In this document: positions 56,506 to 64,000 of the stretch, one piece after another | Numbering within the stretch: position 1 is the first letter of the stretch | How the letters are laid out: the number at the start of each line of letters is the position of its first letter | NCBI RefSeq assembly: GCF_001510665.1 | Contig: NZ_LMTI01000001.1 | Coordinates: 228,024 to 292,023, forward strand | Origin: Bacillus sp. FJAT-27445 | Lineage (GTDB): Bacteria > Bacillota > Bacilli > Bacillales > Cytobacillaceae | DNA length: 64,000 nucleotides | Direction of reading: 5' to 3' | The notes under the pieces: model-generated | Database searches by the model: none | What the model was told of the DNA's origin: nothing | The model's input: the letters and a program-made list of their open reading frames with translations, nothing else | Made by a program: the position numbers and the translations under genes

Positions 56506-57176
56506 TACCGAGTTTTAGTAACCAATTTAGATGAGTTATATGGAAGCGGATTCGTGATTTAGTGAATCTTTCTCCGATTTTTTATCATTTTTGGTTAATC
56601 ACTCTTCAATCCAAGCCTAAAGCCACTTTTACTGCGAAAGATTAAGCAGGAAAGGTGGCTTTTTATGTTGTTGGAACATTTAAGAGACTAATACTTGTTC
56701 AGGAATAAGACAATGATTCCGATGATGGCTGATTGTGGATCAAGGGCGATGTAAATTAGAGGGCTTAAATCAGTAAAATATCAGGGAAACAACAATCCTT
56801 ATCAATGGGAAAAGAAATAAGGAAATAGTATCTTTATTAGTTCAGCATGAAAGAGAATATGGATTAAATTTCATAGATAAAGACACATATTATGAGGATA
56901 AGGTACAAAGATAGGATAATTTTTTCCGAACTTATTTAGGCACAGGCATTTCACATATCAGATTTTAAAACGTAAAAAAGAAGCGGCTAAAAGGGTTCTC
57001 CCTGGGTGACTCTCGCTAGGACCGAGCTGGCTCTTTAGTATAGCTGAAAATATAATCCACGATTTCAAAAAAAATGACGTAAAATGAACAAGAAATATGA
57101 ATAAAATACCTAAAAAATTTGTTTTAATTTCTTCGCTTTTGTCGTATAACTAAGATAAGAGCGAGGTGAACAAAAA
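56506..57176. other. AT-rich island, left part, with gene debris
   Basis: No intact gene. A terminator-like hairpin with AAAGCCACTTT arms lies at 56619-56666. A 44-codon open stretch at about 56784-56918 (GKRNKEIVSLLVQHEREYGL, then NFIDKDTYYEDKV) lacks a start and ends at a stop, so it is probably a gene relic. Upstream of 57177 lies GAGCGAGGTGAAC, the ribosome-binding site of the next gene. Confidence 0.5.
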
Positions 57177-57599
57177 ATGGAAACTCCAGAAGTGATAGTC
57201 TATGATTCCTTTAATATTGACGATTTAAGAGAGACACCTTATCTTATTGGAACTTTAACTAATGAAATTATTACCTTGCTGAATTTATCACTTAGTGAAA
57301 GACATATTTTGATATGGAAAGATAGAATCAAATATATTGAAAAACATAAAGAAGATTTTAGTAGCGATTTAGAATTTAAAAAACATATAGAAGCCATTCC
57401 ATCAATTGTTCAAAACCCCGACTATGTTGGACTTCATCCAAAAGGGGATAGCTTACAATTTATTAAAAAAATTGATAAAACAATTCTTGTAGCAGTAAGG
57501 GTTAAAAATAAAGGCAAGTTAGCAGTTAGATCTGCTTACCCTATTGACGAGTTGAAATTAGAAAGTTATTTAAAATCCGGTACAGTAAAAAAATTCTAA
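57177..57599 (+). CDS. Possible PBECR-type nuclease-fold protein (phage/toxin-like)
   Basis: 140 residues, unusually AT-rich with Lys, Ile and Asn codons. The pattern RHILIWKDRIKYIEKHKEDF, IPSIVQNPDYVG, then SLQFIKKIDKTILVAVRVKN and GKLAVRSAYPIDE resembles the small BECR-fold RNase domains found in phage and toxin proteins (the Phage-Barnase-EndoU-ColicinE5/D-RelE group), where His, Lys and Ser/Thr residues sit in these blocks. GAGGTGAAC gives a good ribosome-binding site. No protein antitoxin gene is adjacent. Assignment is by remembered pattern only. Confidence 0.5.
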   Translation: METPEVIVYDSFNIDDLRETPYLIGTLTNEIITLLNLSLSERHILIWKDRIKYIEKHKEDFSSDLEFKKHIEAIPSIVQNPDYVGLHPKGDSLQFIKKIDKTILVAVRVKNKGKLAVRSAYPIDELKLESYLKSGTVKKF

Positions 57600-57661
57600 T
57601 CCAAATTCGAAAACCTTTACTTTTTATCATATTTTTGATATTCTCTAGTTAAGATATATAA

Positions 57662-57790
57662 GACAGATATTTAAGGACGGAACAGGCAGCCGTCACACCC
57701 ATTGGGTCTTAAAAGAGATGCAGATTGCCACCTGCTAAATATCTGTCACGGCTCTAAAGGTCACTATATTAAGTTGTAGTGGCCTTTTTT
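57662..57790 (+). ncRNA. Candidate structured RNA with promoter-like upstream and terminator
   Basis: GACAGATATTTA (57662-57673) and TAAATATCTGTC (57736-57747) form a perfect 12-bp closing stem. Inside are three short hairpins: GACGG/CCGTC, ACCC/GGGT and GCAG/CTGC. GGCA in the first loop can pair with TGCC in the third. TTGATA at 57636-57641 and TATAAG at 57658-57663 are spaced 16 bp, and a strong terminator follows. It matches no riboswitch or RNA class I know. Confidence 0.55.
57756..57790 (+). terminator. Terminator after the candidate RNA
   Basis: AAAGGTCACTA and TAGTGGCCTTT (one G-T pair) form an 11-bp stem, followed by TTT. The 57791-57981 stretch holds no gene. Confidence 0.9.
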
Positions 57791-57981
57791 ATATTTCAAA
57801 TTCCCTAATTTGTTATGAAACATAAATTGCAAATTACAATGCTTACCCATTTAAGTCAGGTTTATTACAATCTTTTTCTAATATAGTACTAAAAATGTTG
57901 GGTTGAAACCTTAAAAAGATTGACTGGTTCCCAGTATAAATAATGTGCTGCGAGCGGTGTACATGTTATAGGTATTTAGTG

Positions 57982-58071
57982 ATGTTTTTTAAGAAAGGAA
58001 CTCATCCTCTTTTTTTGCATAAAGGGCTTGGGTTCCTCTTTTATTTTTTTCCTTTAGCTCACAAAGTCTGA
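57982..58071 (+). CDS. Possible leader peptide of the BmrCD-like exporter
   Basis: A 29-codon frame (MFFKKGTHPLFLHKGLGFLF, then YFFPLAHKV) spans a Rho-independent terminator at 57997-58050 upstream of the exporter. In B. subtilis bmrCD, translation of the leader bmrB couples ribosome stalling to antitermination. Position and overlap suggest a comparable attenuator. The ribosome-binding site (ATAGGTATTTAG) is weak, so translation is uncertain. Confidence 0.35.
   Translation: MFFKKGTHPLFLHKGLGFLFYFFPLAHKV
57997..58050 (+). terminator. Attenuator-like terminator upstream of the exporter operon
   Basis: GGAACTC (57997-58003) pairs with GGGTTCC (58030-58036) with one G-T pair, followed by TCTTTTATTTTTTT. 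It lies 160 bp before the exporter start with no complete gene between, as expected for a regulatory terminator. Confidence 0.7.
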
Positions 58072-58213
58072 GAACTCAGGGTTCATAATTTCCAATCTTC
58101 CTTATTTTTTAAAAATTTGATAAAATAGTAATTCCGAGGATTGGGTAAAATGGGTATGGTTACCTTAATCCATGCTTGGTTCGGAAAAAAAGAGAGAAAG
58201 AGTGGGGGGAAAG

Positions 58214-59965
58214 ATGAGAATATTTGCTGAGCTTAAGTGGTTTTTTTGGCAAGAACGAAAGGCATACATAACCGGAATTATTTTGCTTTTATTTGTAGCA
58301 TTCCTTCAATTGATACCGCCAAAGGTCATCGGGATTGTCGCCGACCAAATCCAGGCAGGTTCCATGACGTCCGCTACGTTGATCAAATGGGCGCTCGTGC
58401 TGTTGGGTTCGGGGCTTGCGATGTATATTCTCCGTTATTTCTGGAGGATAATGATTTTCGGATCGGCGGTCAAGCTGACAAGGAATTTAAGGAACAATCT
58501 TTACGAGCACTTCACCAACATGTCACCTTCTTTTTATCAGAACAGGAGGGTTGGCGACTTGATGGCGCATGCGACAAATGACCTTTCCGCCATCCAGCAG
58601 ACGGCCGGCGCTGGAGTATTGACGTTAGTCGATTCACTTGCGACAGGTGGATTCGTCATCATGGCGATGGCATTTACAATCAGCTGGAAATTGACATTGA
58701 TTGCGCTCATCCCGATGCCGTTCATGGCGATGCTGACGAGCTGGTTTGGGAAGATGCTCCACCGTTCCTTCCATAAGGCGCAGGAAGCCTTTTCGTCCTT
58801 GAACGACAAAACCCAGGAAAGCATTACGGGTATTAAAGTAATCAAAACATTCGGCCAGGAAGACGAGGATATCGAGGATTTCAGGAATCAGTCCGAGGAT
58901 GTCGTCCAGAAAAACATGGTGGTTGCAAAGATTGACTCCCTTTATGATCCTACCATTTCAATCATTGCCGGCATTTCCTTTTTCCTATCAATTGGTTTTG
59001 GTGCGAGGGAAGTCCTTAATGATAACCTGACGATTGGCCAGCTGATTTCTTTCACAACTTATTTGGGCCTCCTGATTTGGCCGATGCTTGCCTTTGGCTG
59101 GCTGTTCAATATTGTTGAGCGCGGACGGGCTTCTTATGACCGTGTTTCTCTCCTTTTGCGCCAGCAAGTTGATATTCAGGAAAAAGAAAATGCCATCGAC
59201 GAGGTGCCAGTTGGCAGCATTGATTATGCGATCGACAAATTTACTTTTCCAAATGAAAATTCGTCATTGCTAAAGAACATCAATTTTACAATCAGGAAAG
59301 GCGAAACGCTCGGTATCGTCGGGAAAACAGGTGCTGGGAAAACAACCCTGCTTAAGCTTCTTATCAGGGAGTATGATGTTGAAAACGGAGAAATCCAGTT
59401 TGGCGGCCACAATATTGCCGACTACAAGCTTGAAAAACTAAGGCAGGCAATCGGCTATGTACCGCAGGACCATTTCCTGTTCTCGGCAACCGTTGGTGAA
59501 AATATCGCGTTTGCCAAGGCAGATGCGACTGAGAATGAAATTATCGGGGCTGCCAAGCTTGCGAATATTCATTCCGATATACTTGGATTCACGGATGGCT
59601 ATGAGACAGTCGTCGGCGAGCGCGGCGTTTCACTCTCAGGCGGGCAAAAGCAGCGGATTTCGATTGCTAGGGCGCTGCTTATGAATCCGGAGGTCCTCAT
59701 TCTAGACGATTCCCTTTCAGCGGTTGATGCGAAAACGGAAGAGGCGATTCTCTCCGCCCTAAAGCAGGAACGGGAAGGGAAGACTACCATTATCACTTCG
59801 CATAGGCTAAGCGCCATCCAGCACGCGAGTCTCATCCTTGTCATCGAGGAAGGCAGGATTTCGGAGCGGGGCACGCACGAAGAACTGATGGACCGAGGCG
59901 GTTGGTACAGAGAAATGTACTTGCGCCAGCAGCTTGAAGAGCTTGTTGAGCATGGGGGGCATTAA
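58214..59965 (+). CDS. yheI: ABC exporter half-transporter, BmrC (YheI)-like
   Basis: 583 residues: a six-helix transmembrane domain (GIILLLFVAFLQLIPPKVIG...) then the ATPase with Walker A GIVGKTGAGKTT, signature LSGGQKQRIS and Walker B VLILDDSLSAVD. The residue after Walker B is Asp where the catalytic Glu is expected. The same substitution marks BmrC, whose site is non-catalytic in the heterodimer. GGGGGGA favours ATG 58214. It pairs with the next gene and probably exports drugs or other hydrophobic compounds. Confidence 0.88.
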   Translation: MRIFAELKWFFWQERKAYITGIILLLFVAFLQLIPPKVIGIVADQIQAGSMTSATLIKWALVLLGSGLAMYILRYFWRIMIFGSAVKLTRNLRNNLYEHFTNMSPSFYQNRRVGDLMAHATNDLSAIQQTAGAGVLTLVDSLATGGFVIMAMAFTISWKLTLIALIPMPFMAMLTSWFGKMLHRSFHKAQEAFSSLNDKTQESITGIKVIKTFGQEDEDIEDFRNQSEDVVQKNMVVAKIDSLYDPTISIIAGISFFLSIGFGAREVLNDNLTIGQLISFTTYLGLLIWPMLAFGWLFNIVERGRASYDRVSLLLRQQVDIQEKENAIDEVPVGSIDYAIDKFTFPNENSSLLKNINFTIRKGETLGIVGKTGAGKTTLLKLLIREYDVENGEIQFGGHNIADYKLEKLRQAIGYVPQDHFLFSATVGENIAFAKADATENEIIGAAKLANIHSDILGFTDGYETVVGERGVSLSGGQKQRISIARALLMNPEVLILDDSLSAVDAKTEEAILSALKQEREGKTTIITSHRLSAIQHASLILVIEEGRISERGTHEELMDRGGWYREMYLRQQLEELVEHGGH

Positions 59966-59966
59966 G

Positions 59967-61760
59967 GTGGAAACAAATCTGACAGAGAAGGAGCAACGGA
60001 AAGTTCTGTTCCGGCTCCTGGCCTATACAAAACCGCATAAAAAGTTGATCATCGTGGCCTTCACTCTCCTCCTGCTGACAACGCTTGGGGACATCGCGGG
60101 CCCGTATCTAGTAAAAATATTCATCGATGACTACCTGACTCCAGGAAATATCCAATTCAAGCCGATGATTGTCCTAGGATCAATTTATATGGGCATCCAG
60201 GTGGTTAAAGTGTTCCTGCTTTTCTTCCAGCTAGTGAAGTTCCAGGAAATCGCCTTAAAAATCATTCAGCAGCTTAGGATTGAAGTGTTTTCAAAGGTCC
60301 AGTCCCTCGGGATGAGGTACTTCGACAAAACGCCTGCAGGAAGCATTGTTTCCAGGGTGACAAATGATACCGAAGCGATTAAGGATATGTTTGTAACAGT
60401 CCTGGCAACGTTTATTCAGAGTGGAGTTTTCCTTTTCGGGATATACGTGGCAATGTTCTTCCTGAATGTGAAGCTCGCATTGTTTTGTACAGTCCTGCTG
60501 CCAGTCATCCTGGCTGTAATGAGCATGTACCGGAAATTCAGCGCCCGCTTTTATATGGATATGCGCGAGCGGCTGAGCCAGTTGAACGCTAAACTCGCCG
60601 AATCGCTCGGGGGTATGCAAATCATCCAGGTGTTCAGGCAGGAAAAAAGGCTTCGTAAGGAATTTGGCGATATTAACGATAAGCATTTTCAGGCCGGAAT
60701 GAAGAATATCAAGCTTGACGGACTTCTTTTAAGGCCTGCCATCGATCTGATTTACATCATGGCTCTAATCCTTGTGTTGAGCTATTTCGGCATCGCTTCA
60801 ATGGAGGTGTCGGTCGAAATCGGAGTTCTGTATGCGTTCATCAGCTACCTTGACCGCTTTTTCGAACCCGTCAACCAAATGATGATGAGGCTTTCCCTTT
60901 ACCAGCAGGCGATAGTGGCTGGTTCGAGGGTATTTAAGCTCCTTGATGAAAGCGAGCATGCGCCTGCCCAGGAAAGCACTCCAGGGCTCGAGATACAGGA
61001 TGGGAAAATTGAAATCCGCAACCTGAGCTTCTCCTATGACGGGAAAACGGATGTCCTTAAAAACATTTCTTTCACGGCTAACCCAGGGGAAACGGTTGCA
61101 CTCGTCGGCCATACAGGCAGCGGCAAAAGTTCAATCATCAATCTTCTTATGCGTTTTTATGAGTATGAGAGGGGAGATATCCTAATCGACGGGAAGTCTA
61201 CCCGCGATTATTCAAAGGATGAATTGCGCAGGAAAATGGGACTCGTCCTCCAGGATCCATTCCTGTTTTACGGGACCGTAAAAGACAACATACGGCTCCA
61301 CAACCAAGAAATGCCGGAAGAGAAGATCATCCAGGCGGCGAGGTTCGTCCAGGCGAATACGTTCATCGAAAAGCTTGATGATAAATATGATCACAAGGTT
61401 GTCGAACGCGGGTCGGCTTTCTCAAGCGGCCAGCGGCAATTGATCGCTTTTGCAAGGACGATTGCAACCGATCCGAAAATACTCGTTCTTGACGAAGCAA
61501 CCGCCAATATCGATACGGAAACGGAAGAAGCAATCCAAACCGCACTCGAAAAGATGAGGGAAGGGCGGACAACGATTGCCATTGCGCACAGGCTTTCCAC
61601 CATCCAGGATGCCGACCTCATCCTCGTCTTGCACCAGGGTGAAATCGTTGAACGCGGCACCCACCAGGAATTGCTTGCACAGAAGGGCTTGTACCACAAA
61701 ATGTACCTTCTGCAGAATGGATTGGTTGAGCGGATGGAGGATGCGGTCAGGCAAGGTTAA
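59967..61760 (+). CDS. yheH: ABC exporter half-transporter, BmrD (YheH)-like
   Basis: About 597 residues. Transmembrane domain followed by an ATPase with Walker A LVGHTGSGKSS, signature FSSGQRQLIAFAR (LSGGQ changed to FSSGQ) and Walker B ILVLDEATANID with catalytic Glu. The altered signature faces the degenerate site of the partner, giving one normal and one degenerate ATP site. GTG 59967 lies 7 bp after GGGGGG and one base after the yheI stop; longer upstream frames overlap yheI. Confidence 0.88.
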   Translation: METNLTEKEQRKVLFRLLAYTKPHKKLIIVAFTLLLLTTLGDIAGPYLVKIFIDDYLTPGNIQFKPMIVLGSIYMGIQVVKVFLLFFQLVKFQEIALKIIQQLRIEVFSKVQSLGMRYFDKTPAGSIVSRVTNDTEAIKDMFVTVLATFIQSGVFLFGIYVAMFFLNVKLALFCTVLLPVILAVMSMYRKFSARFYMDMRERLSQLNAKLAESLGGMQIIQVFRQEKRLRKEFGDINDKHFQAGMKNIKLDGLLLRPAIDLIYIMALILVLSYFGIASMEVSVEIGVLYAFISYLDRFFEPVNQMMMRLSLYQQAIVAGSRVFKLLDESEHAPAQESTPGLEIQDGKIEIRNLSFSYDGKTDVLKNISFTANPGETVALVGHTGSGKSSIINLLMRFYEYERGDILIDGKSTRDYSKDELRRKMGLVLQDPFLFYGTVKDNIRLHNQEMPEEKIIQAARFVQANTFIEKLDDKYDHKVVERGSAFSSGQRQLIAFARTIATDPKILVLDEATANIDTETEEAIQTALEKMREGRTTIAIAHRLSTIQDADLILVLHQGEIVERGTHQELLAQKGLYHKMYLLQNGLVERMEDAVRQG

Positions 61761-61792
61761 TAGAAGTAATAATATTATTGTGATAAAATGAA

Positions 61793-61818
61793 ACAGCCTG
61801 GCTTTTTAGCCAGGCTGT
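61793..61818. terminator. Bidirectional terminator
   Basis: ACAGCCTGGCT and AGCCAGGCTGT with loop TTTT. Shared by the exporter operon and ynzD. Confidence 0.88.
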
Positions 61819-61820
61819 CC

Positions 61821-62024
61821 TTATGAGTGTGCATGAACTTTCTTGATGTAGGTTTTGTTGTATTGGTTTAAAAGATGGTCCAATTCCTGGCTGTGCCGGA
61901 TCGCAATCGAGGAAGTCAAGCCGTTGTTAGTAGCGACTTGAATTAATTCCGCCCTCTTTTTCTCGATCAGGGAGAGCAAGTCCTGTTTCAACACGGCTGT
62001 AATTCCTTTCTGGAGTTTCTCCAT
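61821..62024 (-). CDS. ynzD: Spo0E-family aspartyl-phosphate phosphatase YnzD
   Basis: 67 residues, helical hairpin with the family motif SQELDHLLNQY (SQELD). These proteins dephosphorylate Spo0A-P and delay sporulation. The start MEKLQKGITAV follows AACTCCAGAAAGGAA on the minus strand. Position near yneF and ccdA matches B. subtilis ynzD. Confidence 0.92.
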   Translation of the reverse strand: MEKLQKGITAVLKQDLLSLIEKKRAELIQVATNNGLTSSIAIRHSQELDHLLNQYNKTYIKKVHAHS

Positions 62025-62255
62025 TTATGTAGTCTATGACAGACAAAATCTAACAATTTATGATTCTCGACTAGTATACCTCATTATGGTAATTAATTCA
62101 AAAGATTTTTGTAAAAAAATATCCAATACGTTTCTACTATGCAAACAATTACAAACTTGGCTGGCTGACACAAAACGTTCAATCCAAAACATATCCTTTT
62201 AGTTGGGGAGTTTGTTAGAATAAAAGAAGAACACACAAGAGTAGGAGTTGGATCC

Positions 62256-62966
62256 ATGGCTACTGATGTTAACGTATTCCTCGCGCTCGGAGCTGGCTTT
62301 ATGAGCTTTATTTCGCCGTGCTGCCTGCCTTTATATCCCGCATTCCTATCCTATATTACAGGGATGTCCGTAAGCGAGCTTAAAGGCGAAAACGGGATGA
62401 TGCAAAGGCGCAGTATTATTCATACAATCTTCTTCTTGATCGGTTTTTCGTCCATCTTTATCATGATGGGATTCGCAACGTCCTTTATCGGAGAATTTTT
62501 GTTCCAAAACCAGGAACTTATCCGCAGGATCGGCGCTATTTTCATGATTCTTTTCGGATTGATGATTGTCGGCGTTTTCCAGCCGAAATTTTTAATGAAA
62601 GACAGAAAGTTCGAATTTAAAAACAGGCCTTCAGGCTATGCGGGAACAATCCTGATTGGGATGGCTTTCGCCGCAGGCTGGACGCCATGTACCGGGCCTA
62701 TCCTTGGCGCTGTCCTTAGTATGGCCGCAACAAATCCCGACTCAAGCATGGTACTCATGATTGCCTATGTCCTTGGGTTTGCGATTCCGTTCTTCATACT
62801 ATCCTTCTTCGTTGGCCGCATGTCCTGGATCAAGCGCAATTCTATCAAAATCATGAAAATTGGCGGTTACGTCATGATCGTAATGGGAATTATGCTGTTC
62901 TTTGACTGGTTGACACAAATCATTATCGTGCTTACTAATATGTTTGGCGGATTTACAGGGTTCTAA
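62256..62966 (+). CDS. ccdA: Cytochrome c biogenesis protein CcdA
   Basis: 236 residues with six hydrophobic helices. The two redox Cys are in FISPCCLPLYPAFLSYI near residue 22 and GWTPCTGPILGA near residue 146. It passes electrons from cytosolic thioredoxin to extracytoplasmic thiol proteins for cytochrome c and spore cortex synthesis. GAGTAGGAG precedes ATG 62256. Confidence 0.96.
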   Translation: MATDVNVFLALGAGFMSFISPCCLPLYPAFLSYITGMSVSELKGENGMMQRRSIIHTIFFLIGFSSIFIMMGFATSFIGEFLFQNQELIRRIGAIFMILFGLMIVGVFQPKFLMKDRKFEFKNRPSGYAGTILIGMAFAAGWTPCTGPILGAVLSMAATNPDSSMVLMIAYVLGFAIPFFILSFFVGRMSWIKRNSIKIMKIGGYVMIVMGIMLFFDWLTQIIIVLTNMFGGFTGF

Positions 62967-63086
62967 GGGATTTTTAATAGAGGAAAGTCCTTTATTAACG
63001 GCATTAGCCTAAGTCAGTGCACATGAAATCCCTTGATTTTTGTAGTATAATTACAATGTTAATCTTACTAGAATGGGATGAGACAG

Positions 63087-63569
63087 ATGAATCTAGTTCT
63101 CGCTTCTTCAATCGGCGCGGTTGGCATGGCAATGCTTGCGATGTTCGTCCGGATGAAGGCTGCCAAAAAGCCCGCTTCCATCAAGAAAATTATCCTGCCC
63201 CCGGTATTCATGAGCAGCGGGGCGCTAATGTATATCGTACCGCAATTCCGGGTGACTCCATTGGAAATCACCGAAGCGGTCATCATTGGAATGCTGTTTT
63301 CGATACTTTTGATCAAAACCTCTGCGTTTGAAATCAAAGGGAACGAAATCTATTTAAAGCGTTCCAAAGCGTTTTTCTTTATCCTCATTGGCCTTTTTGT
63401 TGTTAGGATTGTTATGAAGGCCGTTCTAAGCACGACAATCGATTTCGGGGAAGTGTCAGGCATGTTCTTCCTACTGGCATTCTCAATGATTGTCCCGTGG
63501 CGGATTGCCATGTACAGGGACTTTAAGAAGCTGCAAACAAAACTGATGAATAGCAAACAGCCGGCTTAA
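63087..63569 (+). CDS. ccdC: CcdC family membrane protein (YneJ)
   Basis: About 160 residues with four or five hydrophobic segments (LVLASSIGAVGMAMLAMFVR, LPPVFMSSGALMYIVP, AFFFILIGLFVVRIVMKAVL). B. subtilis CcdC lies downstream of ccdA; there the response-regulator-like yneI lies between, which is absent here. Its role is unclear and it is not essential for cytochrome c. GGGATGAG suggests ATG 63087; ATG 63078 is also possible. Confidence 0.9.
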   Translation: MNLVLASSIGAVGMAMLAMFVRMKAAKKPASIKKIILPPVFMSSGALMYIVPQFRVTPLEITEAVIIGMLFSILLIKTSAFEIKGNEIYLKRSKAFFFILIGLFVVRIVMKAVLSTTIDFGEVSGMFFLLAFSMIVPWRIAMYRDFKKLQTKLMNSKQPA

Positions 63570-63590
63570 GGTGAGCCGGCTGTTTTTTTA
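63556..63590 (+). terminator. Terminator of ccdC
   Basis: AACAGCCGGCT/AGCCGGCTGTT around TAAGGTG, then T6. The stem spans the stop codon. Confidence 0.93.
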
Positions 63591-63603
63591 TTTTGGGGGA
63601 TTA

Positions 63604-63633
63604 GAAAAAGCCGCCAATGGCTGGCGGCTTTCT
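63604..63633 (-). terminator. Terminator of yneK
   Basis: AAAGCCGCC/GGCGGCTTT around AATGGCT. On the minus strand it follows the yneK stop and ends in TTTTT. Confidence 0.85.
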
Positions 63634-64000
63634 AAAAATAATGCTCAAACGGCGTCATATCAATCTGCTTTTCCTTGAGATGCTTTCGTAGGAACTTATG
63701 GTCACGCTTCGGCGTTGCCAGGATATAGCCCCTAATCACCAGGTCCTGGTCAATCCGTTTCACCTTTTCGTTCAGCGCCAACTCACCAATCTTGCCAGCA
63801 ATTTTGTGTCTGGCAACATCGCGGAACAGCTCCGGAACAGGCGAAACCAAATCCTCAAGAAAATGCTTTTGCTCCTCGGGCCATAAATGGCGCGACTCGT
63901 TCACATAGTATTCTTCCCAATCCATGATGGACTTGCCATCTTCCTTGGGCAACTTTTTCAAAAACTTACGGAACATAAAATACCCGCCAATCGCAAACAA
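63632..64000 (-). CDS. yneK: DUF2621 protein YneK, cut by the window edge
   Basis: The visible 122 residues are the C-terminal part: FAIGGYFMFRKFLKKLPKED (end of the N-terminal membrane helix), ESRHLWPEEQKHFLEDLVSP, then FRDVARHKIAGKIGELALNE and RGYILATPKRDHKFLRKHL. About 20 N-terminal residues are expected beyond position 64000. Function unknown; order ccdA-ccdC-yneK matches B. subtilis. Confidence 0.9.
   Translation of the reverse strand: MFAIGGYFMFRKFLKKLPKEDGKSIMDWEEYYVNESRHLWPEEQKHFLEDLVSPVPELFRDVARHKIAGKIGELALNEKVKRIDQDLVIRGYILATPKRDHKFLRKHLKEKQIDMTPFEHYF

Noticed and set aside
56482-57003. Integration site pair (AAGGGTTCT at 56498 and 56994) bounding the AT-rich island
   Set aside because: The shared word is only about nine bases and there is no integrase gene. 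It does not mark a clear excisable unit.

Overview
The window is a chromosomal segment of a low-GC, endospore-forming Bacillaceae bacterium. The evidence is the sporulation genes (spoVS, cotE, spoVK, sirA, a Spo0E-family phosphatase), strong AGGAGG ribosome-binding sites, frequent TTG/GTG starts, and a gene order that follows the Bacillus subtilis ymf-recA-rny-ymdB-miaB-cotE-mutSL-miaA-hfq-spoVK-hflX-ynbB-glnRA-lexA-yneAB-tkt-yneK backbone. There are no rRNA or tRNA genes, and no CRISPR array was found. All assignments come from reading the sequence; no database search was run.

Layout. 0.8-6.4 kb: a GntR regulator (NupR-like) with a perfect operator palindrome, followed by a purine-nucleoside ABC importer (nupNOPQ). 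6.6-15.5 kb: M16 peptidase pair, EF-P reductase ymfI, ymfJ, ymfK, rodZ, pgsA, cinA, and recA with an SOS box. 15.8-28.3 kb: rny, ymdB, spoVS, a dipeptidase, 2-oxoacid:ferredoxin oxidoreductase korAB, miaB, ricA, cotE, a multi-cluster ferredoxin-like protein and small proteins. 28.5-35.2 kb: mutS, mutL, Ohr, a HesB-like protein and a Nudix CoA pyrophosphatase. 35.2-39.2 kb: an accessory cargo element. 39.2-49.8 kb: mreBH, miaA, hfq, spoVK, a glutaredoxin with an in-frame TGA, hflX, ynbB, a second accessory element, glnR and glnA. 49.8-64 kb: a solo element end, repeats, lexA-yneA-yneB-ynzC, tkt, sirA, yneF, an AT-rich island with a possible nuclease and a possible structured RNA, a heterodimeric BmrCD-like exporter behind an attenuator, ynzD, ccdA, ccdC and partial yneK.

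Two observations stand out. (1) The glutaredoxin between spoVK and hflX has TGA at the first Cys of its CPYC active site. Just downstream lies a compact hairpin with the spacing and loop G of a bacterial SECIS element, and the gene keeps a good ribosome-binding site, promoter and terminator, so it is probably a selenoprotein. (2) Two segments (35250-39202 and 46145-47753) start with TAACGGGTTC and have matching inverted ends, 9-bp target duplications and no intact transposase. Each splits the loop of a host gene's Rho-independent terminator, and each end carries its own hairpin terminator. A third, solo end follows glnA. Inside the larger element, genes are separated by a recurrent imperfect palindrome, giving a cassette-like layout. 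I do not recognise this element family.

Regulation readable from sequence: LexA boxes at recA and lexA/yneA, paired GlnR/TnrA sites at glnRA, the NupR palindrome, and a leader-ORF/terminator arrangement before the BmrCD-like exporter.
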